This document shows positions 35,606-46,440 of a DNA stretch of 64,000 nucleotides, one piece after another. Position 1 is the stretch's first letter; the number at the start of each line of letters is the position of its first letter. Location of the stretch: NCBI RefSeq assembly GCF_023898315.1, contig NC_064622.1, positions 358,341,234 to 358,405,233 on the forward strand, written 5' to 3'. The stretch comes from Schistocerca nitens. Its lineage: Eukaryota > Arthropoda > Insecta > Orthoptera > Acrididae. The position numbers and the translations under genes were made by a program. The notes under the pieces were generated by a model. The model had not been told where the DNA came from. It searched no databases and saw only the letters and a list, made by a program, of their open reading frames with translations.

Positions 35606-37223
35606 CTATAAACAGTGCAGTTGTTGTAGTACCGAAACTGGGCTATTTACCTGACGTGCAAAAGGGTTTGGTCATTGGCTTTCAGGCCACAGGTGGAAGC
35701 GTTTCCGAAACACCTAAGTTCGTGTGTCACCATGGTTAAACTATACCATGCATGGCAAAATGGTGCTATCCCAAACCAGTGCAGAGGCAGCTGTGCTGCA
35801 CCACAGACGTGCAATTGTTGAGCAACTGAGCGCCTGGATGATCCAAACGTCAGCGTCTCCTCAGCGATCGATCAGCGAACGTTGCTGCGTAATGGGCCTC
35901 TGCAGCATGTGCCAGGTTCATACACCCGTGCTGGCTGCTGTTCATTAGCGACGCAGATTGGTTTTGCATCCCGGTACCGCAATTGTACATCAACTGCGCG
36001 GTGACAGATGACCTCTTTAGCGAATCAAATGCTTCCACTGTTGTCCCGAAGCCAATGATCATGCCTTTTTGGACATCAGATAAATCTGCCCCTACCGCCT
36101 GATGACAACAGCTGTTTTCCACATCCCCTCGCTCCTCCCCCCTTCCCCCTCCCCCGACCCACTTCATATACTCTCCACTGCCAATGGTGCCACTGCTGTC
36201 TCTGTGTGGTTATTGCACGTTGACGTTGAAGATAGGTGGTGGTCATGTATTTCCACCTCTAAAAACACCTCATCATTCTGAAGGTACCTTGAATGCAAGG
36301 GTTTCTTCATCCAAGGAAATACGAAGAGGCCACAGGAAGCCACGTGAAAATAACAGAAAGGCGGACATCGAAAGGGAGAGCATGAGCCAATATTTGATAG
36401 CCCAAAGAAGCAGCACGTGTGGCCGTCTTGTGCAGAATAAGCAGAGGTGTTATCGTGGAGCGAAGGCACCCCCTTCGGCAGATTTCTGTGACACTTCGTC
36501 CTGACAGCATCCCGGAACCTTGTCCAGCGATGTCGATGGTATGATCTTATTAAGGTTTGTCCCTTATGAACCTAATCTGTTATGCCACACAATGGCAGTC
36601 CCAAAAAATATTCGGTATCACTTTGCTCGATAATGGTTCGGTCGTCGCGTTTTTCAACAATGGCGAATACACGTTTCCAGTATACCCTTTCGTCCGTCGT
36701 CTCATGGTTGCAGCTATACACCTTTCACTCGTCTGTGGTAATTAGCCAGGTAAAGAACTGTGTGATGCACAAAATGTCGCAAAAAATGTTGAAAATTAAG
36801 GCATGACTGATTTTCTATTCTTCCACTATCGGGTCAATTTAATATGCTGGTCTTCGAACACTAGTTCCTCTTGAAATTCCTGATTATACACTGCAAAGTG
36901 GTTAGAGACTTCTTCTTCGTCGTTCATAATTGTTTAGCCACAATGGAAGCATCTGTGGCATCTAAGAGCTGTCATATGATGGTACACTGTTGGTATATGC
37001 TTTAACCACCTAAGCACGGATTGTTGCAACGTTGTCTCGTCCCAGATGTAGAAACCTAGTTACGGCACGATTCTCCACTCCATTAATGTACTGTGCCATT
37101 CTGTCTTGGCTCCTCTTGCGACGTGTTATAGTGGTGATTTAAATGTTCCAGCACTGCAGACCTGTACCTGCACTTAAAAAATAATAATTAGCGAAATTTA
37201 TTCACAATTTGGACTCACATTAG
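35606..37223 (+). other. Intronic stretch, mostly unassigned
   Basis: The region 35700-35950 has weak Tc1-like flavour (a QTSASPQRSISERC block) but no catalytic motifs. The region 36180-37220 resembles nothing I can name. Confidence 0.3.
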
Positions 37224-37909
37224 CTGCATTATGTATGAAGATGTTACCTATTGATGACACATGAAAATTTATGCCTAACCAGGACTCGAGCCTGGACTTC
37301 CTGCTTGTCACGAGTGGTCGCCTTAGCCACTTCAGCTGTCAAAGCACCTTCTAGTGCCGACCCGAATTTCCACATGTCATACTGTCTACAACCCCATCGC
37401 ACCACAGGGTTTCGAGGAGACAAACGTATTCACCATTAGTATTACGATCGTAATTTTGTCCGCTGAGGCTTGTAATACTTGTTTTTAACAATGTCTGAAG
37501 AAACAGACATTGGAGAAAAGGTTGCAGCTGTTCTACATTTATGATATTCATTCGCAATTGCGGAATATTTCTGACATTAGCTGCAATTGATATGAAGATA
37601 TTACCTATTGGTGTTAGACTCTCATCAGTAAATATTACAAGTCCTGACTGGCAAAACTGCGCTCGAAATACTAGTGTTTAAAACCTTTGTCTCACTTAAA
37701 TCTTATGGCGGGAATTCAAGTAAAGTTGCGAGCAGTGGTGTCATAGACTGTATGACATACGGTAGTTTGGGTCAGTGCTGCGAGCGTGTTCAGATAGCGG
37801 AAGTGGTTAAGGCGACCTTCCGTGACAAGTGGGAAATCTGGAATCGAGTCTTGGTCCGGCACAAATTTTCATGTGCCACTAACAGGTAATATCTTCGTAC
37901 GTAATGCAA
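37224..37909. repeat. Inverted pair of tRNA-derived SINEs
   Basis: The left arm (37224-37400, sense on minus) and right arm (about 37725-37909, sense on plus) match as inverted copies. GCATTATGTATGAAGATGTT on the left corresponds to the complement of AATATCTTCGTACGTAATGC on the right, and CATGTCATACTGTCTA to the complement of TAGACTGTATGACATACG. The tRNA-like head is clearest in the right arm (A-box GATAGCGGAAGTGGTTAAGG, B-box-like GGAATCGAGTCTTGG). A third partial copy of the tail (CATTAGCTGCAATTGATATG) sits near 37573. Confidence 0.75.
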
Positions 37910-38765
37910 CTACTGTCAGAACATCAATTTAGTACTGCTGCAAGACCATCATCAATGACTGTTGCTTCAGACATTGTTAAAAAAATAATTATGTAGCTTT
38001 AATTTTTTATTTGATAATTAAAAAAATGTATGACTATGCTCTCATACAGGTTTTGCAGCCACATAGTTGTTGCAGTTTCACTAATTCGGGCGTCTGTACC
38101 AGTGCGAAAAGAACAAAATAAAAAAGGTCGTCTGGAGGTGAGGATGTCATTCTGACAGTAACGGCTAAATCTACCTAATATGATTGCCTATCTAATGATG
38201 TTATTACTGAACATGACACTAATTTGTGTTTGTCATTTGGTTACTTATGATAAATTTTGTGTGCATCTAGCATGAAATGTGGCTATTAGGATTGCTCTAC
38301 ATGTATAAACTCGGAACTCTGCTAACTGTTTCAGTATATCGTCCAGAGTTGTGCTCTAGCTAAGATGCTGGACTTATATTTTGGAGAATAGGCACTAAAG
38401 CCCTCTTCTCATCATGATTTACATTTACAGAAGCTTCCTTAACACATTTAATGCTTCATTTCACGCTTCTTTTTAGAACACTAAAAATTTTGTTATTGAA
38501 ATCGTTCAAGGATGTCAGCTAAAATGTTGAAAAAAAAATACATTCTTAACTTTGAAAGAAATATATATATTTTTTACATTTTACATTTATGCAAACCTCT
38601 GTGAAACTTATGCAAAACTGTGTGAAATTTGCAGCATTAATAAACATATGTTAAGTATAAAAACATAGTTTTAAACAATGACTTAATCAAAAGCGGGTGA
38701 ATGGCATCTGTTTGTAGATGCTATGCAAACCTAGAAATCAGTTTTTGTCTTTATGGAACTTAAGT
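37910..38765 (+). other. AT-rich intronic stretch, nothing recognised
   Basis: No motifs were seen. Confidence 0.35.
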
Positions 38766-40522
38766 TTACTTTGCACTTCGCACATATGACAGAGGCACAG
38801 TAACATCTTTCCAAACATGGCGAGCAGCGGTAGGAGGAGAGAAAGAGCTAATAATGCATATGCCTATAAATTTGTGAATGTCATGAACATACACTGAAGG
38901 GCCGAAGAAACTGGTACACCTGCGTAAAATCGTGTAGGGCCTCCACGAGCACGTAGAAGTGCCGCAACACGACGTGGCGTGGACTCGACTAACTGCTCAA
39001 GTAGTGCTGGAGGGAACTGCCACCATGAATCCTGCAGATCTGTCCACAAATCCGTAAGAGTACGAGGGGGCTGGAGATCTCTTCTGAACAGCACGTTGCA
39101 AGGCATCCCAGATATGCTCAATAATGCGCATGTCTCGGGAATCTGGTGACCAGTGGACGCGTTTAAACTAAGAAGAGTGTTTCTTGAGCCACTCTGTAGC
39201 AATTCTGGACGTGTGGGGTGTCGCATTGACCTGCTGGAATTGTCCAAGTTCTTCGGAATGCATAATGGACATGAATGGATCGATGCTTACGTATATGTCA
39301 CCTGTCAGAGGCGAATCTAGAAATATCAAGGGGTGTCATATTACTCCAACTACACACGCCCCACACCATTTCAGGCCCTCCACCAGCATGAACAGTCCCC
39401 TGCTGCCATACAGGGTCCATGGATTCATTAGGTTGTCTCCATACCTACACAGATCCATCCACTCAATACAATTTGAAACGGTCTCGTCCGACCAGGCAAC
39501 ATGTTTGCAATCATCAACAGTCCAATGTCAGTGTTGACGGACCCAGGCGAGGCGTAAAGCTTTGTGTCGTGCAGTCATCAAGGGTACACGAGTGGGTCTT
39601 CGGCTCCGAAAGCCTTATCGATGATTTTTCGTTGAATGGTTCGCACACTGTCACTTATTGATGGCGCAGCATTGAAATCTGCAGCAATTTGCTCTTCTGT
39701 CTTCGTTGGCCCCGTTGTTGCAGGATATTTTTCCGGCCGCGGCGATGTTGGAGATTTGATGTTTTACCGGGTTCCTGACATTCACGGTACACTTGTGAAA
39801 TGGGCGTTTGGGAAAATCCGCACTTCATTGCTACCTCAGAGATGATGTGTCCCGTCGCTCTTGCACCGACTGTAACACCACGTTCAGATTCACTTAACTC
39901 TTGATAACTGGCATTGTAGCAGCAGTAGCCGATCTAACAACTGCGCCAGACGCTTATTGTCCAATACAGGTGTCGCCGACCGCAGCGCCGCATTCTGCCT
40001 GTTTACATTTTATTTGAATACGCATCCCTGTACCAGTTTCTTTGGCGCGTCAGTGTAGTAAAAAGATGTTTTGTTTTTATTTTTCTGTGTGTTGTAAGGA
40101 GAAGTTTCATGTACAATTTTTTCCATCAATTCGTCAGTGAAAAAACATTCAAAAAAGTGGTACAATATAGACAACTCTAACATTGATTGGGACATCGCGA
40201 TATTTCCTTTCAAACCAAAAAGAGCATTTACAAATCAAGCACTTTGGTTTTCTCCAAATGATAAGATTTTCAGCATCTTAGTGTATTTTTCAGAAGCTTG
40301 TATTTGCGGTACATCAGCAACAACTTGATTATTATCGCCCTCCAAAAAATTATTTGAACTCTTGCGAGTAGTTCCTCTAGTAGTCTCAGGCTCGCTATCA
40401 CTATCTACAGATTCCAGATCATTTACAATTACAGTAAGATCTCCATCCGAATCGTCAAAATCTAAGGTATCTTCACTGTCAGACGGACATTCTAGGGCCA
40501 TGTATTCTTGATAAGTAACCAC
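38766..40522 (-). pseudogene. piggyBac-like transposase N-terminal part, split by a Tc1 element
   Basis: The minus-strand frame starts at 40522 with an acidic region (CPSDSEDTLDFDDSDGDLTV, then SVDSDSEPETTRG) as in piggyBac-type proteins. After one nonsense codon at 40235-40237 it stays in the same frame to ILYHFFECFFTDELMEKIVH followed by ETSPYNTQK, matching the piggyBac block that reads roughly F..FF.DEL...IV.ETN.YA.Q. It is interrupted at 40057 by the Tc1 copy at 38892-40055. Across the TA site the frame continues without shift into HDIHKFIGICIISSFSPP, resembling the next piggyBac block (I..F.GI.I). It stops at 38766. No catalytic DDD region is present. The family call is by motif order only. 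Confidence 0.55.
38892..40055 (-). mobile_element. Tc1-like element (D-36-E spacing), inactive
   Basis: TA at 38890-38891 and 40056-40057 flanks TIRs CACTGAAGGGCCGAAGAAAC and (complement of the right end) CACTGACGCGCCAAAGAAAC. The minus-strand transposase is decayed: the block normally reading QQDNATPH is QQVNATPH, with the second catalytic Asp changed to Val (near 39220). The Glu block IIEHIWDA is present near 39110, and the C-terminus VESTPRRVAALLRARGGPTR is well kept (38930-38990). Thirty-six residues separate the Asp/Val position from the Glu. It sits inside a piggyBac-like frame. A second copy with a SINE insertion is at 43324-44701. Confidence 0.9.
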
Positions 40523-40599
40523 TTTCGTCGTTTATTTTTAAAATACCAGAATGACTCCATTATAACACTCAAACTAGCAATGGAATCTAGACGAATAAA

Positions 40600-40796
40600 A
40601 TGGTTCAAATGGCTCTGAGCACTATGGGACTCAACAGCTGAGGTCATTAGTCCCCTAGAACTTAGAACTAGTTAAACCTAACTAACCTAAGGACAGCACA
40701 AACATCCATGCCCGAGGCAGGATTCGAACCTGCGACCGTAGCGGTCTTGCGGTTCCAGACTGCAGCGCCTTTAACCGCACGGCCACTTCGGCCGGC
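40600..40796 (-). repeat. Common tRNA-derived SINE with 14-bp TSD
   Basis: A 197-bp insert between TCTAGACGAATAAA at 40586-40599 and 40797-40810. It is full length: tail AATGGTTCAAATGGCTCTGA, body AACTAGTTAAACCTAACTAA, head complement GTCGCAGGTTCGAATCCTGC. The perfect duplication suggests a young insertion. Confidence 0.95.
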
Positions 40797-41042
40797 TCTA
40801 GACGAATAAAGTAAACACTAATTTGTTATCGTTCGAGTGTACTGTACATATGCAAACAATATTGATTCCTGTAGTACTCACATACTTATGAGCAGAAGTA
40901 GAAGATGAACTGAACAGTATACTCTCCAAAGGTTAAAGAAGCACTATACATTTTTTTCATTCACATGTTCTTGTGTGTAACTACTAACAGTCACCATAAG
41001 AGAGCAATATGTGCCACACTGACATTGCTGTACAGACCAACA

Positions 41043-41221
41043 CGCCGGCCGTTGTGGCCGAGCGGTTCTAGGCGCTTCAGTCCGGAACAGCGGTGCTGCT
41101 ACGGTCGCAGGTTCGAATCCTGCCTCGGGCATGGATGTGTGTGATGTCCTTAGGCTTAAGTAGTTCAAAGTCTAGGGGACTGATGACCTCAGATGTTAAG
41201 TCCCTTAGTGTTTATAGCCAT
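41043..41221 (+). repeat. Common tRNA-derived SINE, sense orientation, with TSD
   Basis: A 179-bp insert flanked by AGACCAACA at 41034-41042 and 41222-41230. The pol III A-box (GTGGCCGAGCGG) and B-box (GCAGGTTCGAATCCTGCC) read on the plus strand. It lies about 250 bp from the opposite-orientation copy at 40600. Confidence 0.93.
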
Positions 41222-41230
41222 AGACCAACA

Positions 41231-41644
41231 GACACTGTCGCGTCATGAGCTCACTCTCAATAGCGCATTCTAGTGGCAGATTCTTTTCTGTTACCCCCAA
41301 AAAGCAACATTTCCCGTAAGCAAGGCAGTTTGCAGTGTTAAATGTCAAGGACATCGATGAAAAGAGAGTTGAACCTAGGCTCTGCACATCTGCAAAGCAG
41401 CGCAGTGAAGCGTTGAAAAGAACTTCGGCCCGGTCCGTCAGAAAAAGAGGCTAGAAAGCCAAGATCTCAACTGGAAACTGGTTGAGATTGACTTACGATC
41501 ACATACATGCGGAATGCCTGATGGGTTTGAATTAGAATATCATTGATACGTGAGTGTAGTCTCTTTTTCCTGTCGGTTAGATTCTTTTTACTACCACTGT
41601 TCAAAGGCTACCGTCAAACGAGGCCTCTTTTTTGCTCCCCATAC
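41231..41644 (+). other. Intronic stretch, nothing recognised
   Basis: No motifs were seen. Confidence 0.35.
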
Positions 41645-42741
41645 TTTTGACTGGTGGTCACATTACTGTGACACGACAGTGTACCGGGTGATCAAAAATT
41701 CAGTATAAATTTGAAAACTGGATAAATCACGGAATAATGTAGATAGAGAGGTACAAATTGACACACATGCTTGGAATGACATGGGGCTTTATTAGAACCA
41801 AAAAATACAAACGTTCAAAAAATGTCCGACGGATGGCGCTTCATCTGATCAGAATAGCAATAATTAGCGTAACAAAGTAAGACAAAGCAAAGATGATGTT
41901 CTTTACAAGAGATGCTCAATATGTCCACCATCATTCCTCAACAATCGCTGTAGTCGAGAAATAATGTTGTGAACAGCACTGTAAAGCATGTCCGGAGTTA
42001 TGGTGAGGCATTGGCGTCGGATGTTGTCATTCAGCATCCCTGGAGATGTCGGTCGATCACGATACACTTGCCACTTCAGGTAACCCCAAAGTCAATAATC
42101 GCACGGACTGAGGTCTGGGGACCTGGGAGGCCAAGCATGACGAAAGTGGCGGCTGAGCACACGATCATCACCAAACAACGCGCGCAAGAGATCTTTCACT
42201 CGTCTAGCAATATGGGGTGGAGCGCCATCCTGCATAAACATCGTACATTCCACCAAGTGTTTATCAGCCAGGCTGGGGATGATGCGATTCTGTAATATAT
42301 CGGTGTACTCTCACCCGTCACGGTAGCGGTTTTGCTGTCCAGCGCCATCTGTCGGACATTTTGTGAACTTTGTTGTTTTTTTTTTTTTTGTTCTAATAAA
42401 ACCCCATTTCATTCCAAGCATGTGTGTCAATTTTTACCGCTCCATCAACATTATTCCGTTGTTTATTAAGTTTTCAAATTTATACTGACTTTTTGATCAC
42501 CCTGTATAACCCGTTGTCAAAATGGCCTTTTTTGCTGCGTTTGGTGATTTGTACGTTTTTGTGAGCTGATGCAACATTCTAGAAACTTCACTGTAACGCA
42601 GACACAGGAAAATTTGTCTTCACTATCATTTCTGATACTATACTGTGAGATATTTTTCTTAGTTGCTCGTGAGTCTTCCAAGTGGTATGGTATGGTCCTC
42701 GTCCACGAAACTTTTCTTCCAGAATTGGATAAACGTTAGAA
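41645..42741 (+). repeat. Inverted-repeat arm (partner of 45482-45780), interrupted by an insert
   Basis: Without the 821-bp element at 41684-42504, about 275 bp matches the reverse complement of 45482-45780. Shared blocks are CTTTTGACTG, GGTCACATTACTGTGAC, TTTGGTGATTTGTACGT, GTGAGCTGATGCAACATTCT, AATTTGTCTTCACTATCATT and CCAGAATTGGA. Confidence 0.8.
41684..42504 (-). mobile_element. Deletion derivative of a DDE_3/IS630-type element with ~150-bp TIRs
   Basis: TA at 41682-41683 and 42505-42506 flanks long terminal inverted repeats: GGGTGATCAAAAATTCAGTA on the left, GGGTGATCAAAAAGTCAGTA as the complement of the right. They match on through GACACACATGCTTGGAATGA and ATGTCCGAC(G/A)GATGGCGCT. The minus strand (42307 down to the TAA at 41903-41905) encodes the C-terminal half of a transposase: YTDILQNRIIPSLADKHLVE, FMQDGAPPHIARRVKDLLRA (catalytic Asp), WPPRSPDLSPCDY, one TGA where Trp is expected, then LWGYLKWQVYRDRPTSPG and a C-terminus ending GGHIEHLL. 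Upstream of the tyrosine a single missing base breaks the frame, and the N-terminal half is gone, fused almost directly to the TIR. Confidence 0.9.
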
Positions 42742-43321
42742 ACGCACAGGTTTCATGATTCACTACTATACAGCGCGAACGCGTTGTGTTGCATTCGTTC
42801 TGCAAGCCTTTTTTTTTCTTCTTTTTCTTTTTCTACTCTGCAGTCCAGTTGGCACTGGCCACACTTGCGGGAAACGCGCTGCGTTTTTATGATCTCTCTG
42901 TAAACTGAGGAGCGAGCAGCTTTGCAGTAAGCGGTCTTCCAGGAAGAACGGCACTGCAGCCTGAATAAGAATCTGTTGCGTGTCTATCACCGCAGTGCAG
43001 CAACCTATGATTTAAGTAAATTCTGCTCATGTCTCACGTACATTTAAGACTATCGACAAAACATTTATCACCAGAAGACCGATGACAAAGGAGTACCCCG
43101 TGTAGTGATACCATGTGAATAGCTTTGTAGATTTTATTCACGGTACAAAGACATCAAAGACATGAAATGGATTTGTTGAAGAACACGAAATACACTGGCA
43201 TTAAAAAGAGATGAAGACAACGTACTAGATGAAAAACTTAACGACTTAGTGAAGGTCTCGAACTGTTAAAGTAAAGCAAAAGTTTTACAATAGTTTCTTT
43301 AAATAAATTACCGTATAATTA
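42742..43321 (+). other. Intronic stretch, nothing recognised
   Basis: No motifs were seen. Confidence 0.35.
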
Positions 43322-43323
43322 TA

Positions 43324-44701
43324 CTGAAGAGCCAAAGCAACTGGTACACCTGCCTTATATCGTTTAGCCGCGCTGGGTAGCCGTGCGGTCTATGGCGTCT
43401 CCTCACGGTTCGCGCGGCTCCCCCCGTCGGAGGTTCCAGTCCTCCCTCGGGCATTGGTGTGTGTGTGTTTTCCTTAGCGTAAGTTACTTTAAGTAAGATT
43501 AAGTACTGCGTAAGACTAGGGACCGACGGCCTCAGCACTTTGGTCCCATAGGCCTTACCAAAAATTTCCAATTTAATATCGTGTGGGACCCCCGCGAGCA
43601 CTCTGCAGGGTCGCAACGCGACTTCGTATCGACTCGACTAATGTCTCAAGTAGTTCTGGAGGGAAATGACACCATGAATCCAGCAGGGCTGTCCATAAAT
43701 CCGTAAGAGTACGAGGGGGTGGATATCTATTCTCAACAGCAGTTGCAAGGCATCCCACATACTCTCAATAATTTTCATATCTGCGGAGTTTGGTGGCCAG
43801 CGGAATTGTTTCAACCCATAAAAGTGTTCCTGTAGCAATTCTGGACGTGTTGAGCGTCATGTTGTCCAGCTGGAATTGCCCGAGTCCGTCGGAATAGACA
43901 ATGGTCAAGAATGGATGCAGGTGATCAGACAGATCAGGGTTCCCATATCACCCCAATTGCACACGCCCCACCCTATTACAGAGCCTCCACCAGCTTGAAC
44001 AGTCTCCTGCTGAAATGCAGGGTCCATGGATTTACGAGGTTGTCTCCATACCCGTACACGTCCATCCGTTCGATACAATTTGAAACAAGACTCGTCCGAC
44101 CAAGCAACATGTTTCCAATCACCAACAATCCAACATCGGTTCTGACGGGCCCAGGTGAAGCGTAAAGCTTTGTGTCGTGCAGTCATCAAGGGTACACAAG
44201 TGGACCTTCGGCTCCGAAAGTCCATATCGATGATGTTTCGTTAAATGGTTCGCACGCTTACACTTGTTGATGGCCCAGCATTGAAATCTGCAGCAATTTG
44301 CGGAAGGGTTGCACTTCTGTTACGTTGAACGACTGTTCAGTCGTCGTTGGTCCAGTTCTTGCGGGATCTCTTTCCGGCCGCAGCGACGTCGGAGAATTGA
44401 TGTTTTACCAAATTCCTGATAGTCACGGTACACTCGTCAAAAGATCGTACGGAAAAAAACCCACTTCATCACTACCTCGGAGATGCTGTGTCCCATGGCT
44501 CGTGCGCCGACTATAACACTACGTTCAATCTCACTTAAATCTGGATGACGTGCCATTGTAGCAGCAGTAACCGGTCTAACAACTGCGCCAGACACTTGTG
44601 GTCTTATATAGGCGTTGCCGACCGCAGGGCCGTATTCTGCCTGCTTACATATCTCTGTTTTTGAATACGCATTTCTATACCAGTTTCTTTGGCGCTTCAC
44701 T
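43324..44701 (-). mobile_element. Second copy of the D-36-E Tc1-like element, carrying a SINE
   Basis: The ends match the 38892-40055 copy (GAAGAGCCAAAGCAACTGGT on the left; complement of the right end GAAGCGCCAAAGAAACTGGT). Minus-strand pieces: N-terminus MARHPDLSEIERSVIVGARA (about 44480-44555), then 43905-44225 with PLMTARHKALRFTWARQNRC and HVAWSDESCFKLYRTDGRVR (first catalytic Asp intact), then a frame near 43880 giving QFQLDNMTLNTSR (second Asp kept, QQDNATPH altered), then RVATLQSARGGPTRY at the C-terminus. A SINE occupies 43364-43575 near the element's 3' end. Several frameshifts make it inactive. Confidence 0.9.
43364..43575 (+). repeat. tRNA-derived SINE (second body type), inside Tc1
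   Basis: A 212-bp insert between ATATCGT at 43357-43363 and 43576-43582. The head has GCCGTGCGGTCTATGGCG and the B-box CGGAGGTTCCAGTCCTCCCT on plus. The body shares TAGGGACCGACGGCCTCAG and TTTGGTCCCATAGG with the copy at 21672-21862. Confidence 0.9.
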
Positions 44702-44987
44702 GTATTATACGAGCCATTAATCTTACGTATACTGTTAAAATTTTACCTCTTCTGAGAGTGCAATATCTTGGTCCTGTTGACAGCCTATGTGTCTGGAACA
44801 TTAATGTTTTCGATGGGTATAATACATATCTGCGTCTGGTTTAAGTATGTTTCTCTTTCTGATATATTCAAGTCCGTATGTTTCTACTTATGACGGGCAC
44901 AAAGGAACAGAATAGGTGGTGATTAGCATGGGCGACCTGGCACACAACAGCACACAAATTTCCAAAAGAAAAATGTCTTTCAATGGA

Positions 44988-45423
44988 AATTCCGTGTGGC
45001 TAGGGCCTCCCGTCGGGTAGACCGCTCGCCCGGTGCAAGTCTTTCGAGTTCACGCCACGGCGGCGACTTGCGTCTCGATGGGGATGGTTCAAATGGCTCT
45101 GAGCAGTATGGGACATAACATCTGAGGTCATCAGTCCCCTAGAACTTAGAACTACTTAAACCTAACTAACCTAAGGACATCACAGACATCCATGCTCGAG
45201 GCGGGATTCGAACCTGCGACTGTAGCGGTCGCGCGATTCCAGACTGAAGCGCCTAGAACCGCTCAGCCACTGCGGCCGGCCGATGGGGATGAAATGATGA
45301 TGATAAGGACAACACAACACCCAGTCCCTGAGCGGAGAAAATCTCCAAACCAGCCGGGAATCGAACCCGGGCCGTTAGGTATGACATTCCGTCGCGCTGA
45401 CCACTCAGCTACCACTGGCGGAC
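44988..45423 (-). repeat. tRNA-derived SINE (fourth family) with another SINE nested inside
   Basis: The outer insert is flanked by the 15-bp duplication ATGTCTTTCAATGGA at 44973-44987 and 45424-45438. The complement shows a tRNA-like head (A-box TAGCTGAGTGGTCAGCG, B-box CGGGTTCGATTCCCGG) and body AGATTTTCTCCGCTCAGGGA. Without the nested copy at 45086-45280 it is about 230 bp. A relative lies at 47007-47240. Confidence 0.93.
45086..45280 (-). repeat. Common tRNA-derived SINE nested in another SINE
   Basis: A 195-bp insert between CGATGGGGAT at 45076-45085 and 45281-45290. It is full length and typical, with the B-box complement GTCGCAGGTTCGAATCCCGC. It inserted after the outer SINE. Confidence 0.94.
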
Positions 45424-45481
45424 ATGTCTTTCAATGGAGGTTTTCATGAGCTGGTGAGTGTTCCGGGTCATATATACTCGT

Positions 45482-45780
45482 GATTCTAACGTTTTGTCCA
45501 ATTCTGGAACGGAAAGGCTTTATGGACGAGGACGAGGACGAGGACCGTACCACCTGGAAGACCCACGAGCATCTACAAAAAATATCTCACAGAATCTAAA
45601 GGATCAGAAATGATAGTGAAGACAAATTTTCGCGTGTATACATTACAGTGAAGTTTCTAGAATGTTGCATCAGCTCACAAAGACGTACAAATCACCAAAT
45701 GCAGTAAAAATGTCGCTTTTGGCAACGGGAAATACACTGTCCAGTCACAGTAATGTGACCAGCAGTCAAAAGCACAAGTA
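45482..45780 (-). repeat. Inverted-repeat arm (partner of 41645-42741); carries the empty site
   Basis: The reverse complement matches the flanks of the element at 41684-42504. At the equivalent position this copy reads CAGTGTATTTCCCGTTG with a single TA (45733-45734), i.e. the site before insertion. A small GAC/GAG microsatellite lies at 45523-45545. Confidence 0.8.
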
Positions 45781-46440
45781 ATCAATTTTTCCAGCACGGA
45801 CTGCTCCCAGACGTATACTGCTGCCACCTATCGGAACTTCACAGGTGGTAATGTGGAGCCCTGCCGACTCCAGTGCCATTGTCAACCACGCTAGATTTTT
45901 CGCTTGAGGATCCATGGCGCAAACATCTGATCGAGGTGTTCCCACAAATTCTCGACTGCGTTTAAATCCAGGGAGTGTGATGGTTGGGTATGTTTGTAAA
46001 CTCATCCTGGTTCTCTTCAAAACATGATACTGCATGCCATATGACACGTTGCATTGTCCTGCTTGTAGAAGCCATCGTACCAAGCAAAAACAAACTGCAT
46101 GTAGGGATGGACACGAACACCAAGGATAAATGCATACTGCGCCTTCCACAATTAAGAGGTCACTCAGGGAACGCCACGAAAACATTCCCCAGACCATAAC
46201 GCTTCCTCCTCTGGGCTGGACATTTCACGACACACACGCCAACGGCCAACTGTCCAATGGAGCATGAAACGTGAGTCATCTGAAAAGGCCACCTGGCGAG
46301 ACCCATTGGACGTCCAGTTGCGGTATTGGCGTCGAAATTCCAGCCTTCGTAATGTGTGAACAGCAGTCACCATTGGTGCGTGATTTAGGCGCCTACGGTG
46401 GAGGCCCATACGCAGCAAAGTTTCTGAACGGTCGTTGAGG
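45781..46440 (-). pseudogene. Tc1-like transposase remnant
   Basis: Minus-strand frames give LRMGLHRRRLNHAPMVTAVH, VAFSDDSRFMLHWTVGRWRV (first catalytic block, SDDSRF where SDESRF is usual), MVWGMFSWRSLSDLLIVEGA and a decayed end. The second Asp and Glu blocks are not readable. The C-terminal side abuts the inverted-repeat arm. Confidence 0.75.
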
